Part shown: positions 34,406 to 43,171 of the stretch, in pieces | Layout: every line of letters begins with the position of its first letter | Position numbering within the stretch: position 1 is the stretch's first letter | Assembly (NCBI RefSeq): GCF_048548695.1 | Contig: NZ_JBLYIF010000012.1 | Origin: Neptuniibacter sp048548695 | Lineage (GTDB): Bacteria > Pseudomonadota > Gammaproteobacteria > Pseudomonadales > Balneatricaceae | Direction: 5' to 3' (one strand) | DNA length: 64,000 nucleotides | Position numbers and translations under genes: made by a program | Notes under the pieces: model-generated | What the model saw: the letters and a program-made list of their open reading frames with translations, nothing else | Databases searched by the model: none | Told to the model about the DNA's origin: nothing

Positions 34406-34538
34406 GGAGCCCACGAATAAATCCAAAACACCTCTGGCTTTCAGGGCAATTTGAGATCAAGGCAGCGATTACAGGCATGCCGGTTGCCTGTCGAAAATCG
34501 GTAACGCAGAGAAAGTCTTGGGCTTGTTCGCAGGTTCC
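34406..34538. mobile_element. IS5-type MITE, copy A (133 bp, internally deleted)
   Basis: The ends are imperfect inverted repeats: GGAGCCCACGAATAAATC on the left and, reverse-complemented, GGAACCTGCGAACAAGCC on the right. They closely resemble the IS5 end GGAAGGTGCGAACAAGTC. The element is flanked by the 4-bp direct repeat TTAG (34402-34405, 34539-34542), fitting the YTAR target of the IS5 subgroup. It encodes nothing. Relative to copy B (49356-49618) it lacks 130 bp between two GCAGAG hexamers. It interrupts the point where the stop codons of rluA and the dehydrogenase overlapped. Confidence 0.88.
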
Positions 34539-35489
34539 TTAGTTAACCACCCGCATCGGTCGACCGCCAACAAATGCGCTAATATTCTCCGCCGTTTGTT
34601 CGATAATTCGTTGCCTCGCTTCAAGACTGCCCCAGGCAATATGCGGTGTAATAATAAGATTTGGCAGATCCAGTGCTAACAAAGGGCTACCGGTTCGTGG
34701 CGGCTCAGTGGTCAAAACATCAGTAGCAACACCACCCAGATGACCGGATAATAATGCAGCCGCAACAGCGGCTTCATCCATCAGCGGACCACGGGCAGTA
34801 TTGATTAAATAACTGCCAGGCTGCATCAGCGACAACCTGTCAGCATTGATCAAATGCTGTGTCTCAGGCGTCAGCGGGCAATGCAGCGATATCACATCCG
34901 CCTGCTGGAATACCGTATCCAGCGGTAGACGACCCTCCCTGCAGGTCTCGCTACCTATGCGTTCCGCCACCAGAATCTGCATACCAAACGCCCTCCCCAG
35001 CAACGCCACCGCCTGTCCTAGGTGACCATAACCAATGATGCCAAGCGAACGACCACTCAGTTCTCTTATAGGATAATCAAGAAAGCAGAACTGACCCGAC
35101 TGCTGCCAGCGCCCCGTCTTAACTGCCTGATGATAAGGTAGTAACTGGGTATGCAGTGCCAACATCAAAGACAGCGTGTGCTGGGCAACCGCCTCCACGC
35201 CATAGGCGACCGCATTGCATACCGGCACTCCCTGTTCTCGCGCCGCTGACTTATCCACCACATCAGTGCCAGTAGCAATCACACAGATTAACTTTAACTG
35301 TTCAGCCTGAATGATATGTTCACGGTCGAGTGGCACCTTATTGGTAATCACCAGATCATAGCCCTGGATACGTTCAGCCACCTGATTGGCTGACGTCAAC
35401 ATATGCGTGTCCAACTGGTCCAGCTGCGCCCGAAGTGGTGCCAGATCGATATCCTCCATACTGGCTAAATCAAGTATCACACCACGCAT
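34539..35489 (-). CDS. D-2-hydroxyacid dehydrogenase (NAD-dependent)
   Basis: The 316 aa protein has the D-isomer dehydrogenase fold, with the NAD motif G-Y-G-H-L-G-Q-A, the active-site region N-T-A-R-G-P-L and the C-terminal catalytic histidine in I-T-P-H-I-A-W-G. It most resembles glycerate/hydroxypyruvate reductases, but the substrate is not determined. ATG 35489 has AAGGAG eight bases upstream. Its TAA stop lies in the right copy of the MITE target duplication. Confidence 0.9.
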   Translation of the reverse strand: MRGVILDLASMEDIDLAPLRAQLDQLDTHMLTSANQVAERIQGYDLVITNKVPLDREHIIQAEQLKLICVIATGTDVVDKSAAREQGVPVCNAVAYGVEAVAQHTLSLMLALHTQLLPYHQAVKTGRWQQSGQFCFLDYPIRELSGRSLGIIGYGHLGQAVALLGRAFGMQILVAERIGSETCREGRLPLDTVFQQADVISLHCPLTPETQHLINADRLSLMQPGSYLINTARGPLMDEAAVAAALLSGHLGGVATDVLTTEPPRTGSPLLALDLPNLIITPHIAWGSLEARQRIIEQTAENISAFVGGRPMRVVN

Positions 35490-35636
35490 GTTACACACTC
35501 CTTAATCCTGCTTGTAAGCCATACAGTTAATTGTAAAGCCGTCTCTGACAAATATGTTTTAAGTTCTTTTTCCCTGCCGCAATGTGAATTATTTATGACA
35601 TGCTGGCGGATGCAGAAGCGATTTGCTAAAAAGGAA

Positions 35637-35650
35637 AATGTATATACATT
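35637..35650. promoter_or_regulatory. 14-bp palindrome upstream of the ribbon-helix-helix gene
   Basis: AATGTATATACATT is a perfect palindrome, followed by an ATGTAC half-site five bases on. It lies about 20 bp upstream of the -35 box at 35671. Ribbon-helix-helix proteins commonly autoregulate through repeated short half-sites, so this may be its operator; this is inference. Confidence 0.4.
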
Positions 35651-35670
35651 CGATGTACTTCATATAGTCA

Positions 35671-35699
35671 TTGGTGCTGGCTGCGAATCGCTGTATTCT
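35671..35699 (+). promoter_or_regulatory. promoter of the ribbon-helix-helix gene
   Basis: TTGGTG (35671-35676), a 17-bp spacer and TATTCT (35694-35699) give a plausible sigma-70 promoter with a leader of about 28 nt to the GTG at 35734. Confidence 0.5.
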
Positions 35700-35733
35700 G
35701 CACACATTACGTTGGTTCTAAAAGGTAACGACC

Positions 35734-35910
35734 GTGGGCAGATCGAATAAAGCGATGAAAAAAAACAGTCAGTTAGTTATTCGAATCAATGATCAAGAAC
35801 GCGATCGTTTTGTATCATTGTGTGAAGAGCTGGACACCAGTGCCGCCCGTGAAATACGCCGGTTTATACGAAATTATCTCGCTGCGCATGAACAACAGGC
35901 AGACGCCTGA
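35734..35910 (+). CDS. small ribbon-helix-helix (Arc/CopG-like) DNA-binding protein
   Basis: The 58 aa protein contains a beta strand (Q-L-V-I-R-I), a helix (D-Q-E-R-D-R-F-V-S-L-C-E-E-L), a turn and a second helix (A-A-R-E-I-R-R-F-I-R-N-Y-L). This is the ribbon-helix-helix layout of Arc, CopG and MetJ-type repressors. The start is a GTG with AAAGG eight bases upstream; an ATG at 35755 (seven codons in) is possible. No toxin-like partner adjoins it. A palindrome lies upstream. The target genes are unknown. Confidence 0.75.
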   Translation: MGRSNKAMKKNSQLVIRINDQERDRFVSLCEELDTSAAREIRRFIRNYLAAHEQQADA

Positions 35911-35961
35911 CAACAGTGCATTTGCAGTGCTTACTTAATTTACTGACCACAGGACCTTAAG

Positions 35962-36075
35962 ATGGCTAAAGTAAAAAAACTCAAAAAGCAGATCAAACTA
36001 CGTTCCGCCAAAATTGCCAAGCAAGAAGGTAAACTGAAGAAACTGAAAAAACTGCTCAAAAAAGCGAAAAAATAA
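35962..36075 (+). CDS. 37-residue lysine-rich basic microprotein
   Basis: The peptide M-A-K-V-K-K-L-K-K-Q-I-K-L-R... has 19 lysines and arginines in 37 residues and no acidic residue except one Glu. It is probably a charged amphipathic helix that may bind nucleic acid or ribosomes. AGGA lies seven bases before the ATG, and it ends 22 bp before a strong terminator. It follows the ribbon-helix-helix gene by 51 bp on the same strand, so they are likely cotranscribed. I do not know a family. Confidence 0.7.
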   Translation: MAKVKKLKKQIKLRSAKIAKQEGKLKKLKKLLKKAKK

Positions 36076-36096
36076 TAGCCCGTATCGCACGCATAA

Positions 36097-36122
36097 AAAA
36101 AGGGGCTGCATCGCCCCTTTTT
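36097..36122. terminator. bidirectional terminator between the Lys-rich gene and bamC
   Basis: AAAAAGGGGC (36097-36106) pairs with GCCCCTTTTT (36113-36122) around TGCATC. T runs on both strands serve the convergent transcripts. Confidence 0.92.
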
Positions 36123-36137
36123 AAGATCTGTTGCTTA

Positions 36138-37526
36138 TCAGCCCTGCTTACTCAAGCCATCCTTAACATCCCACAGAATCTCTTCTGCCACCACAGCCGG
36201 TGCTGAAACACCTTCCTCTGTATACACGCTAAGGTATGCACCGGAGCGGGTACGTGTCAGTTTCAACTGATACAAGCCAGTATGCTCAAACTGACCAGTG
36301 GTCTGATTGTAGATACCCGCATCGTCACCGCCACCAAACACGTAGATTGGCTTACCGCCAAACCAGATCTTATAACCTTTCTGGTTGGCTTTATCATTAG
36401 GGTCACTCAGAGGGTCGATAGCATCCGGGTCAGTATTCTGCAGTCGAGCCAGGGTTTTACCAGAGCTATAGCTGATGCCATCTGTCTCTCCATCACTCAG
36501 ACCCAAGGCTTCACCCAGTGCACTGGTAGAGAAAGTGATAGGACCTCGATCCGAGTGCAACCACTCGAAAAAACCAAGATCTTCTGTTTCTTCAAATGGT
36601 GTAGAGGTGGTGTAGGTCATATAAAAATAACCCACGTCAGCATCCCGGGTTCCCACATCGAGATCCGCCTTATCCAATGCGGCGCTGACAAGGTCCCAGG
36701 CCTGGGCTATCGGTGCATCGATTTTCAGTACCGGGTTACCACGGGAGTCGCGGCCTAACTGGGTGCCACCACGATGCTTCTCCTGAAAGGCAACCAGACT
36801 TTGCGCACTGCGCTCCCCGGTCGCTTTACTCAGATAACGCAACATTTCGAACATCATGTCCGACTTGTAACTGACATCACGTGCCTGGTTAGCCCAATCA
36901 ACCTCAGACACCTGTTCTTCTGCCGCAAAACGAATATGGCGCATAGAGATGCTAGTACGGTCTGACGCACCAACCACTGGATTCAACCGAACTTGAAGCT
37001 TATCCTTGGTCGGTCCCGGGATATCCTGAAAAGTCAGACGTTTAATCCAGGTATCAACAAAACCAAACTCTTTGGCCTCATTGCTGATCCATTCCGTTTC
37101 CATCAACCCCTGTCGCGGTTTGGTGTCGGACAGCTGAATACCATTAAACGACCAGAACTCAGTCAGCTTGACCCAGACATTGGTGATACCTTCATCCACC
37201 ACGATCAGTTTTTCACCTTCGACCCGCTTCAGGTTTACCGCATCGCTGCCGGATTCGGCATAGAAAAACTCAGGCCTTGGTACCTCGAAATCGCCCACCC
37301 GGGCAGAGCCAACTTCACTGACCTGAGGAATCTGAAGAGAATCCTCAGTAACACGCGCATCAAGGTGAGACGGTACACTCAACCGTTTGCCCTGCTCCGC
37401 GTTTTCATAATCCTGACTACGGTCGCGAACAATACCTTTTTCACCGTAGATCGGATTATTATCGATAACACCACAGGCGCTGAGCGTCAGGGCAGTAAGG
37501 GTTAGGGCAAGGATCTTTTTCTGCAT
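36138..37526 (-). CDS. bamC: outer membrane assembly lipoprotein BamC
   Basis: BamC (NlpB) is a lipoprotein accessory subunit of the BAM complex that inserts beta-barrel proteins. The 462 aa protein starts M-Q-K-K-I-L and has the lipobox L-T-L-S-A-C, with the lipidated Cys18. A flexible N-terminus follows, then two helix-grip domains typical of NlpB. At 462 aa it is longer than E. coli BamC (344 aa), mainly from inserts in the C-terminal half. The gene lies 12 bp downstream of dapA, the usual arrangement. The ATG at 37526 gives a normal signal peptide; the GTG at 37535 is alternative. Confidence 0.9.
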   Translation of the reverse strand: MQKKILALTLTALTLSACGVIDNNPIYGEKGIVRDRSQDYENAEQGKRLSVPSHLDARVTEDSLQIPQVSEVGSARVGDFEVPRPEFFYAESGSDAVNLKRVEGEKLIVVDEGITNVWVKLTEFWSFNGIQLSDTKPRQGLMETEWISNEAKEFGFVDTWIKRLTFQDIPGPTKDKLQVRLNPVVGASDRTSISMRHIRFAAEEQVSEVDWANQARDVSYKSDMMFEMLRYLSKATGERSAQSLVAFQEKHRGGTQLGRDSRGNPVLKIDAPIAQAWDLVSAALDKADLDVGTRDADVGYFYMTYTTSTPFEETEDLGFFEWLHSDRGPITFSTSALGEALGLSDGETDGISYSSGKTLARLQNTDPDAIDPLSDPNDKANQKGYKIWFGGKPIYVFGGGDDAGIYNQTTGQFEHTGLYQLKLTRTRSGAYLSVYTEEGVSAPAVVAEEILWDVKDGLSKQG

Positions 37527-37538
37527 CTCAACCACAAC

Positions 37539-38414
37539 TTAAATTATTTTGCTGGAACGCAGTGCTTCCCGCACTACTTCATGATACTGCTCGGCCAGAA
37601 CAGTCAACGGCAGACGTATACCCTGTTCCATCAAGCCCATTTCAGCCATTGCCCATTTCACCGGAATTGGGTTCGCTTCGACAAAGAGTTTTTCATGTAA
37701 CGGCATCAAACGCTCATGCAGAGCACGGGCATCATCTGCCTGACCCGCCAGACCAAGACGACAAAGCTCAGACATCTCTGCCGGTGCAACGTTCGCGGTC
37801 ACAGAGATATTGCCGTGACCGCCAGCCAGAATCAGTTCAATCGCTGTCGCATCATCACCGGAATAGATCGCAAACTCTGCCGGGCAGTGCTCAATCAACC
37901 AGCGCGCCCGATCCAGATCACCAGTTGCCTCTTTCACACCAATGATATTGGGCACATTAGTCAGGCGCAGCACCGTTTCCGGCAACATATCGCAGGCGGT
38001 ACGGCCAGGCACATTGTAGAGAATCTGCGGTACATCAACGGCTTCAGCCACGGCTTTATAGTGCAGATATAAGCCTTCCTGAGTCGGCTTATTATAATAA
38101 GGTGTAACTAGCAGGCAGGCATCCGCACCGGCTTTTTTCGCCTCAGCGGTTAACTCAATCGCTTCAGTAGTCGAGTTGGCACCGGTACCGGCGATAACCG
38201 GAATGCGCCCCGCGATACGGTTGACGACCCGCTGAATCACCGCACAATGCTCAGAACAATCCAACGTCGCCGACTCACCTGTTGTACCAACAGCAACAAT
38301 AGAATCAGTGCCCTTCTCCAGATGCATATCCACCAGTTTGTCGAGGTTATCCCAGTCGACATCACCGTTAATATGCATCGGGGTAACAAGAGCAACAATG
38401 CTGCCAGTAATCAT
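37539..38414 (-). CDS. dapA: 4-hydroxy-tetrahydrodipicolinate synthase
   Basis: DapA condenses pyruvate with aspartate semialdehyde, the committed step of lysine and diaminopimelate synthesis. The 291 aa protein has Schiff-base Lys161 in G-V-K-E-A-T-G, the proton-relay residues Thr44, Thr45 and Tyr133, and Arg138. Numbering agrees with E. coli DapA. ATG 38414 with GGAG six bases upstream is chosen over the ATG at 38426. It is the first gene of a dapA-bamC operon and is divergent from bcp. Confidence 0.97.
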   Translation of the reverse strand: MITGSIVALVTPMHINGDVDWDNLDKLVDMHLEKGTDSIVAVGTTGESATLDCSEHCAVIQRVVNRIAGRIPVIAGTGANSTTEAIELTAEAKKAGADACLLVTPYYNKPTQEGLYLHYKAVAEAVDVPQILYNVPGRTACDMLPETVLRLTNVPNIIGVKEATGDLDRARWLIEHCPAEFAIYSGDDATAIELILAGGHGNISVTANVAPAEMSELCRLGLAGQADDARALHERLMPLHEKLFVEANPIPVKWAMAEMGLMEQGIRLPLTVLAEQYHEVVREALRSSKII

Positions 38415-38589
38415 GCTTTTCTCCATCGCGAGAGGAATCGGTTTCAGGCAAGCGCCAAAAGTACTCTGACCCCGGCGCTATTACAACCTTATCATCCGAT
38501 CCTGATCTGGTATCGTATTAAAAGGGACGTTATTTTAACGACTTTCCCCTATATTGAGTAGCCATCTAAACGACATCTAAGGAAGCAAC

Positions 38590-39066
38590 ATGAGCAGCAT
38601 CAGCCTTAATCAGCCAATACCTGATTTCACCGCAAAGGCCACCAGTGGCGTCGAGTTTTCACTAAGTGCATTACATGGCCAGCAGGTTGTTCTCTACTTC
38701 TACCCGAAAGACAGCACACCAGGCTGCACCACTGAGGGTCAGGAATTTCGCGATGCGATAGATGCGTTTGCCGATGCCAACACCCAGATCTTCGGCATTT
38801 CACGCGATAGCCTGCGCGCGCATGAGAACTTTAAGAGTAAGCAGTGTTTCCCATTCGAGTTGATCTCTGATCCTGACGAAACCGTCTGCAAGCTGTTTGA
38901 CGTGATCAAGCTGAAAAAACTGTACGGCAAAGAATATATGGGGGTCGACCGGTCCACGTTCCTGATTGATGCCGAAGGCAACCTGGCTCAGGAGTGGCGC
39001 TCGGTGAAAGTAAAAGGCCATGTAGCTGAAGTACTGGCAGCTGCCCAGGCGTTAAACAACGCCTGA
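38590..39066 (+). CDS. bcp: thioredoxin-dependent peroxiredoxin, PrxQ/Bcp type
   Basis: The enzyme reduces peroxides. The 158 aa protein has the thioredoxin fold and peroxidatic Cys46 in D-S-T-P-G-C-T-T-E. The resolving Cys that sits five residues later in E. coli Bcp is replaced (T-T-E-G-Q). The other cysteines are Cys86 and Cys100, so Cys86 could be a resolving cysteine on helix alpha3, as in alpha3-type PrxQ. An AAGGAAG ribosome site precedes the ATG. Confidence 0.92.
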   Translation: MSSISLNQPIPDFTAKATSGVEFSLSALHGQQVVLYFYPKDSTPGCTTEGQEFRDAIDAFADANTQIFGISRDSLRAHENFKSKQCFPFELISDPDETVCKLFDVIKLKKLYGKEYMGVDRSTFLIDAEGNLAQEWRSVKVKGHVAEVLAAAQALNNA

Positions 39067-39081
39067 TGCAGCAACGAGTCA

Positions 39082-40173
39082 TTACTGAGGCAGTTCAGCG
39101 TTCGGCGGCTCTTCAGTAATGACCTGATGAGCCCTTGGCCAGGCATTCATCACCGCTTTTAACAGGGTCGCCAGTGGGATCGCGAAAAACAGCCCCCAGA
39201 ACCCCCATAGCCCGCCAAATAACAACACCGCCACAATAATCGAAACTGGGTGCAGGTTAACTGCTTCCGAAAATAGCAATGGCACTAACACATTGCCATC
39301 CAGCGCCTGAATAATCGCATAGGCCAACATCAGATACATAAAATCACCGCTCCAACCCCACTGGAAAAAAGCAATCAGAGCAACCGGAAGGGTTACCAGA
39401 GCGGCACCAATATATGGAATCAGCACAGACAGCCCGACCAGCAGGGCCAATAGTGCTGCATAGTTAATTCCCAGTAGCAGGAAGGTGACATACGTCACCG
39501 AGCCAACAATCACAATTTCAATTGCCTTGCCACGAATATAATTAGCAATCTGCTGATCCATCTCTACCCACACCTGAGTCATCATGACCCGTTTTTCGGG
39601 CAAAAAACCGACCCACCAACGTGCGATGGATTTACCATCCTTGAGAAAAAAGAACACTAGGATAGGCACCAGTACCAGATAGATCAGCAGCGCGATAATA
39701 TTGGTAATGGAATTCAGAGAAAAGGTGACCAACCACTGACTCATCTTTGACAACTCACTGCCGGCCAGGTTAGTCAAATCTCGCACCTGCTCCGCAGAAA
39801 TGACACCGGGAAACTTTTCCGGCAACAGCAACAGTACAGTCTGCACTTCGGCCATAATGCGCGGCAATTCATTAAACAGATTTACCGCCTGTTGCCAGGC
39901 CAATGGCATAACAATGAATAAGAATGCCATCAGGAAGCCAATAAAGGCCAGAAACACCAAAATCACCGCAGGTGTATGAGGGATCTTCCAGTCATAGAGC
40001 CGCTCTACACCGCCCTGCATCAAAAACGCTAGGATAATGCCCGCAAAAACCGGGGCAAGGGTCTGACCCAGGGTGATAATCACCACCAAGGCCCCTGCTA
40101 ACAGGAGAAATAGCAGTAACGCCTCTTCATCCGAGAAATATCGCTCAATCCACTTGCTAAAAATCTTACGCAT
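39082..40173 (-). CDS. AI-2E family permease (PerM-like)
   Basis: The 363 aa inner-membrane protein has about eight hydrophobic segments and the AI-2E family layout, including the P-I-L-V-F-F-F-L-K-D-G and L-I-P-Y-I-G-A motifs. Members include the quorum-signal exporter TqsA, but most, such as PerM, have unknown substrates. It is convergent with bcp (15 bp between stops). tusA follows on the opposite side in the same direction, upstream. Confidence 0.88.
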   Translation of the reverse strand: MRKIFSKWIERYFSDEEALLLFLLLAGALVVIITLGQTLAPVFAGIILAFLMQGGVERLYDWKIPHTPAVILVFLAFIGFLMAFLFIVMPLAWQQAVNLFNELPRIMAEVQTVLLLLPEKFPGVISAEQVRDLTNLAGSELSKMSQWLVTFSLNSITNIIALLIYLVLVPILVFFFLKDGKSIARWWVGFLPEKRVMMTQVWVEMDQQIANYIRGKAIEIVIVGSVTYVTFLLLGINYAALLALLVGLSVLIPYIGAALVTLPVALIAFFQWGWSGDFMYLMLAYAIIQALDGNVLVPLLFSEAVNLHPVSIIVAVLLFGGLWGFWGLFFAIPLATLLKAVMNAWPRAHQVITEEPPNAELPQ

Positions 40174-40219
40174 GAGCAGGTCCTAATAAATAAAACAGTA
40201 TCGGTCCTTGCCGGTTACA

Positions 40220-40456
40220 CTAACCTCGGCGGATGATATAGGTATAGGGTTCCGATTTGGTGAACATTTCCAATAACTGGTGGTCTGATTGATCCGTATA
40301 TGCCTTGATATCGCGTATCGATCCCGGGTCAGTTGCCAGCAATTGCAATACTTGTCCCGGCATCATGCTATTCAACGCCTGCTTAGCTTTAAGCAGTGGC
40401 AAGGGGCAACGTAAACCTGAGGCATCAAGTACTTGATCTATGGAATATTCAGACAT
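40220..40456 (-). CDS. tusA: TusA-family sulfur carrier protein
   Basis: The 78 aa protein carries the single conserved cysteine in G-L-R-C-P-L-P (Cys17) that takes a persulfide. TusA relays sulfur from IscS to 2-thiouridine tRNA modification and to other acceptors; YeeD/YedF paralogues share the motif. ATG 40456 gives the family N-terminus M-S-E-Y-S-I-D-Q-V-L-D; the longer frame to 40510 is unlikely. It is divergent from bepA and adjoins the AI-2E permease gene, a neighbourhood also seen in pseudomonads. Confidence 0.88.
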   Translation of the reverse strand: MSEYSIDQVLDASGLRCPLPLLKAKQALNSMMPGQVLQLLATDPGSIRDIKAYTDQSDHQLLEMFTKSEPYTYIIRRG

Positions 40457-40539
40457 GAAAAACACTGGTTGTAGGGAGACTCCAACTTCCGCACTATATA
40501 CCAGAGCCAAGGGATTAGCACCGGGTATAAGACGAATTT

Positions 40540-41970
40540 ATGGTTAAACGCACATTTCAGTTTCTGATTTTCGGGCTGCTTAGCCTGAGCTTTCAGGCCA
40601 GCGCCGATAATGCACTGCCGGACATTGGCGGCGCTGGCTACAGTGTCATCACCACCGAGCAGGAACATAAACTGGGTGAGGCCTGGGCCCGCATGCTGAG
40701 GGGTAGCGGTCGGCTTTATGAAGATGCACTGGTAAGCCAATACCTGGAAGACCTGACCTGGAAGCTGGTCACCTATAGCGAACTGACAGATCGGCGCCTG
40801 CAAATTATCGTGATTGATAACCCCACGTTAAATGCCTTTGCTGTACCCGGTGGCATTATCGGTATTCATGCCGGTCTGTTGCTGCATGCAGAGAATGAAG
40901 CCCAACTCGCCTCAGTGCTGGCCCATGAACTTGCCCACCTGAGTCAACGGCATTTCGCAGCCCAGCTTGAAGCACAACGCCGCAATTCACCCTTGATGAT
41001 TGCCTCTATTTTGGCCAGCATTCTCATTGCCGCAGCTGACCCTGAAGCCGGGGTCGCGGCTATGCAATCCTCCATGGCGGCCTCAGTATCTTCCCGCCTC
41101 TCCTTCAGTCGCCAGAACGAACGCGAAGCAGACTATGTTGGCATGCAGACTCTGGCCGCATCCGGTTATGATCCAAAAGCCATGCCGCAAATGTTTATGC
41201 AGATTCAACAGACCACTCGATTTAGCCGCACCCCGCCGGAGTTCTTGCTGACCCACCCTATTACCCAGTCACGTATTGCCGAGAGCCAGAACCGCGCCGC
41301 CAACCTGCCGTCTGGCCAGCGTAGCAGTAACAGTATCGATTTTAATATTGCCCGCGCCCGGATCCAGGCACGTTATGCTGACAAGCTTGGTGAGTTACAT
41401 GCCCATTACCAAACTGAAATGACAGCACCTTCCGATAGCCTGCACTATGCATTGGCATATACTGCCATGCTGCAGAACAACTTCAGCACAGCCAAACAGC
41501 ACCAAACCCAATTCTCTCAAGCCTTTGAACAGCAACTGCCCAGCCGCCTGCTATCCGTTGAAATTCTGCTAAAACAAGAAAAATTGCCACAAGCCACCGC
41601 GGCGCTTGAAACGCTGTATCAGTTATATCCGGGAAATCAGGCGGTGGCGTATCTTTACGCACAGAGCCTCACCAAATCCAACCAGCCAGCAAAAGCGGTA
41701 AAAATATACCGCAACTACCTGGACGACCATCCACGGGATTCGCGGGCATGGTACCTATTAGCAGAAGCATACGGTTTAGCGGGGGATATTGCTGGCGTGC
41801 ATCAGGCAAGAATTGAATACTTCCTGCAGACCGCCAATGTCGATCAGGCGCTACAACAGATCGACTTTGCCATGCGCGAGAACGGACTGTCCGAGTATCA
41901 GAAGGCACGGCTTGAGCAACAGAAGCAAGAAGCACTCAGGGTGAGAGATTCACTGAAGATGGACTTTTAA
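40540..41970 (+). CDS. bepA: periplasmic metalloprotease/chaperone BepA (YfgC)
   Basis: BepA promotes LptD assembly and degrades stalled outer-membrane proteins. The 476 aa protein has a signal peptide (about 1-22), the M48 zinc site H-E-L-A-H (His129, Glu130, His133) and the third ligand region E-R-E-A-D-Y-V-G. C-terminal TPR repeats (about 310-470) bind the BAM complex. All catalytic residues are intact. The tusA-bepA divergent pair is common in related bacteria. Confidence 0.94.
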   Translation: MVKRTFQFLIFGLLSLSFQASADNALPDIGGAGYSVITTEQEHKLGEAWARMLRGSGRLYEDALVSQYLEDLTWKLVTYSELTDRRLQIIVIDNPTLNAFAVPGGIIGIHAGLLLHAENEAQLASVLAHELAHLSQRHFAAQLEAQRRNSPLMIASILASILIAAADPEAGVAAMQSSMAASVSSRLSFSRQNEREADYVGMQTLAASGYDPKAMPQMFMQIQQTTRFSRTPPEFLLTHPITQSRIAESQNRAANLPSGQRSSNSIDFNIARARIQARYADKLGELHAHYQTEMTAPSDSLHYALAYTAMLQNNFSTAKQHQTQFSQAFEQQLPSRLLSVEILLKQEKLPQATAALETLYQLYPGNQAVAYLYAQSLTKSNQPAKAVKIYRNYLDDHPRDSRAWYLLAEAYGLAGDIAGVHQARIEYFLQTANVDQALQQIDFAMRENGLSEYQKARLEQQKQEALRVRDSLKMDF

Positions 41971-41990
41971 GCCACCTTCAGTGATTAATG

Positions 41991-43043
41991 TTAACGTTTA
42001 AGGCTAGCGGAGAAATCCAGCATACGCTGCAGTGGACGGCGTGCATCTTCAATCAGCGCCGCATCCACCAGGATTTCATCCTGACCTGTTTGCAGCGCGT
42101 GCACCAGGTTATCCAAACCATTCATTGCCATCCATGGGCAGTGTGCACAGCTCCGACAAGTAGCGCCACTGCCGCCCGTAGGCGCTTCAATAAACTGCTT
42201 GCCCGGAGCGGCCTGGCGCATCTTGTAAAAGATCGCTTTATCCGTCGCCACAATAAACTGCGGGTTAGGTAGGTCATGCGCGGCCTGGATAAGCTGACTG
42301 GTAGAACCAACAGCATCAGCAATATCTACCACCGCGTCAGGTGACTCCGGATGCACCAGAATAGCCGCATCAGGGTAGACCTGTTTCAGGTCCAGAATAC
42401 CCTTGGCCTTAAACTCTTCATGAACAATGCAGGCACCATCCCACATCAGCATTTCAATTCCGGTCTTGCGCTGAACATAGGTGCCCAGATGCTTGTCCGG
42501 AGCCCAAATGATTTTTTTGCCCTGATCCGCCAGATGCTCAACCAAAGGCAAGGCAATACTCGACGTCACGACCCAGTCGGCACGCGCTTTAACTGCAGCC
42601 GAGGTATTGGCATATACCACCACTTCATGATCGGGGTGCGCATCGCAAAATGCAGAGAATTCATCAATCGGGCAACCGATATCTAAGGAACAGGTCGCTT
42701 CCAGCGTCGGCATGAGAACCCGCTTTTCCGGGGTCAGTATTTTCGCTGTTTCGCCCATAAACTTAACACCCGCCACAATCAGGGTACTGGCGGAGTGCGC
42801 ATTACCAAAGCGGGCCATCTCCAATGAGTCCGAGACACAGCCACCGGTTTCATCTGCTAACTCCTGTAACAGTGCGTCGGTGTAGTAATGAGCTACTAAG
42901 CAGGCATCCTTTTCCTTTAGCAACGTTTTAATCTGCGCTTTATAAGCAGCTACCTGATCTGATGTCATATCAGATGGCAGATGCTCTTTCGCGAAGTGCT
43001 CCTGCACCAAAATCTGGTCGGAGATATCCTGTTTACTTAACAT
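41991..43043 (-). CDS. nadA: quinolinate synthase
   Basis: NadA condenses iminoaspartate with dihydroxyacetone phosphate to quinolinate in NAD synthesis. The 350 aa protein contains the [4Fe-4S] ligands, among them Cys118 in E-A-T-C-S-L and the C-R-S-C-A-H-C segment near the C-terminus. Family motifs V-A-H-Y-Y-T-D and V-V-Y-A-N-T-S-A are intact. Convergent with bepA (20 bp gap). nadB is not in the window. Confidence 0.97.
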   Translation of the reverse strand: MLSKQDISDQILVQEHFAKEHLPSDMTSDQVAAYKAQIKTLLKEKDACLVAHYYTDALLQELADETGGCVSDSLEMARFGNAHSASTLIVAGVKFMGETAKILTPEKRVLMPTLEATCSLDIGCPIDEFSAFCDAHPDHEVVVYANTSAAVKARADWVVTSSIALPLVEHLADQGKKIIWAPDKHLGTYVQRKTGIEMLMWDGACIVHEEFKAKGILDLKQVYPDAAILVHPESPDAVVDIADAVGSTSQLIQAAHDLPNPQFIVATDKAIFYKMRQAAPGKQFIEAPTGGSGATCRSCAHCPWMAMNGLDNLVHALQTGQDEILVDAALIEDARRPLQRMLDFSASLKR

Positions 43044-43171
43044 GGCGGGCCATCAAACGTTAAAAGGTTGGTACGGCTTTCAACTGATGGACATCCAAGC
43101 TTACTTGTTGTTCCAGTCAGCGAAGCAGGCAAAAATGGCCAGGTCTGTCACAACCTGTTCATCAGGGTAAA

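Noticed and set aside
35639..35668. Nine-codon frame M-Y-I-H-S-M-Y-F-I with an AAGGA just before it
   Set aside because: It lies upstream of the predicted promoter and coincides with the palindrome; no attenuator structure follows.
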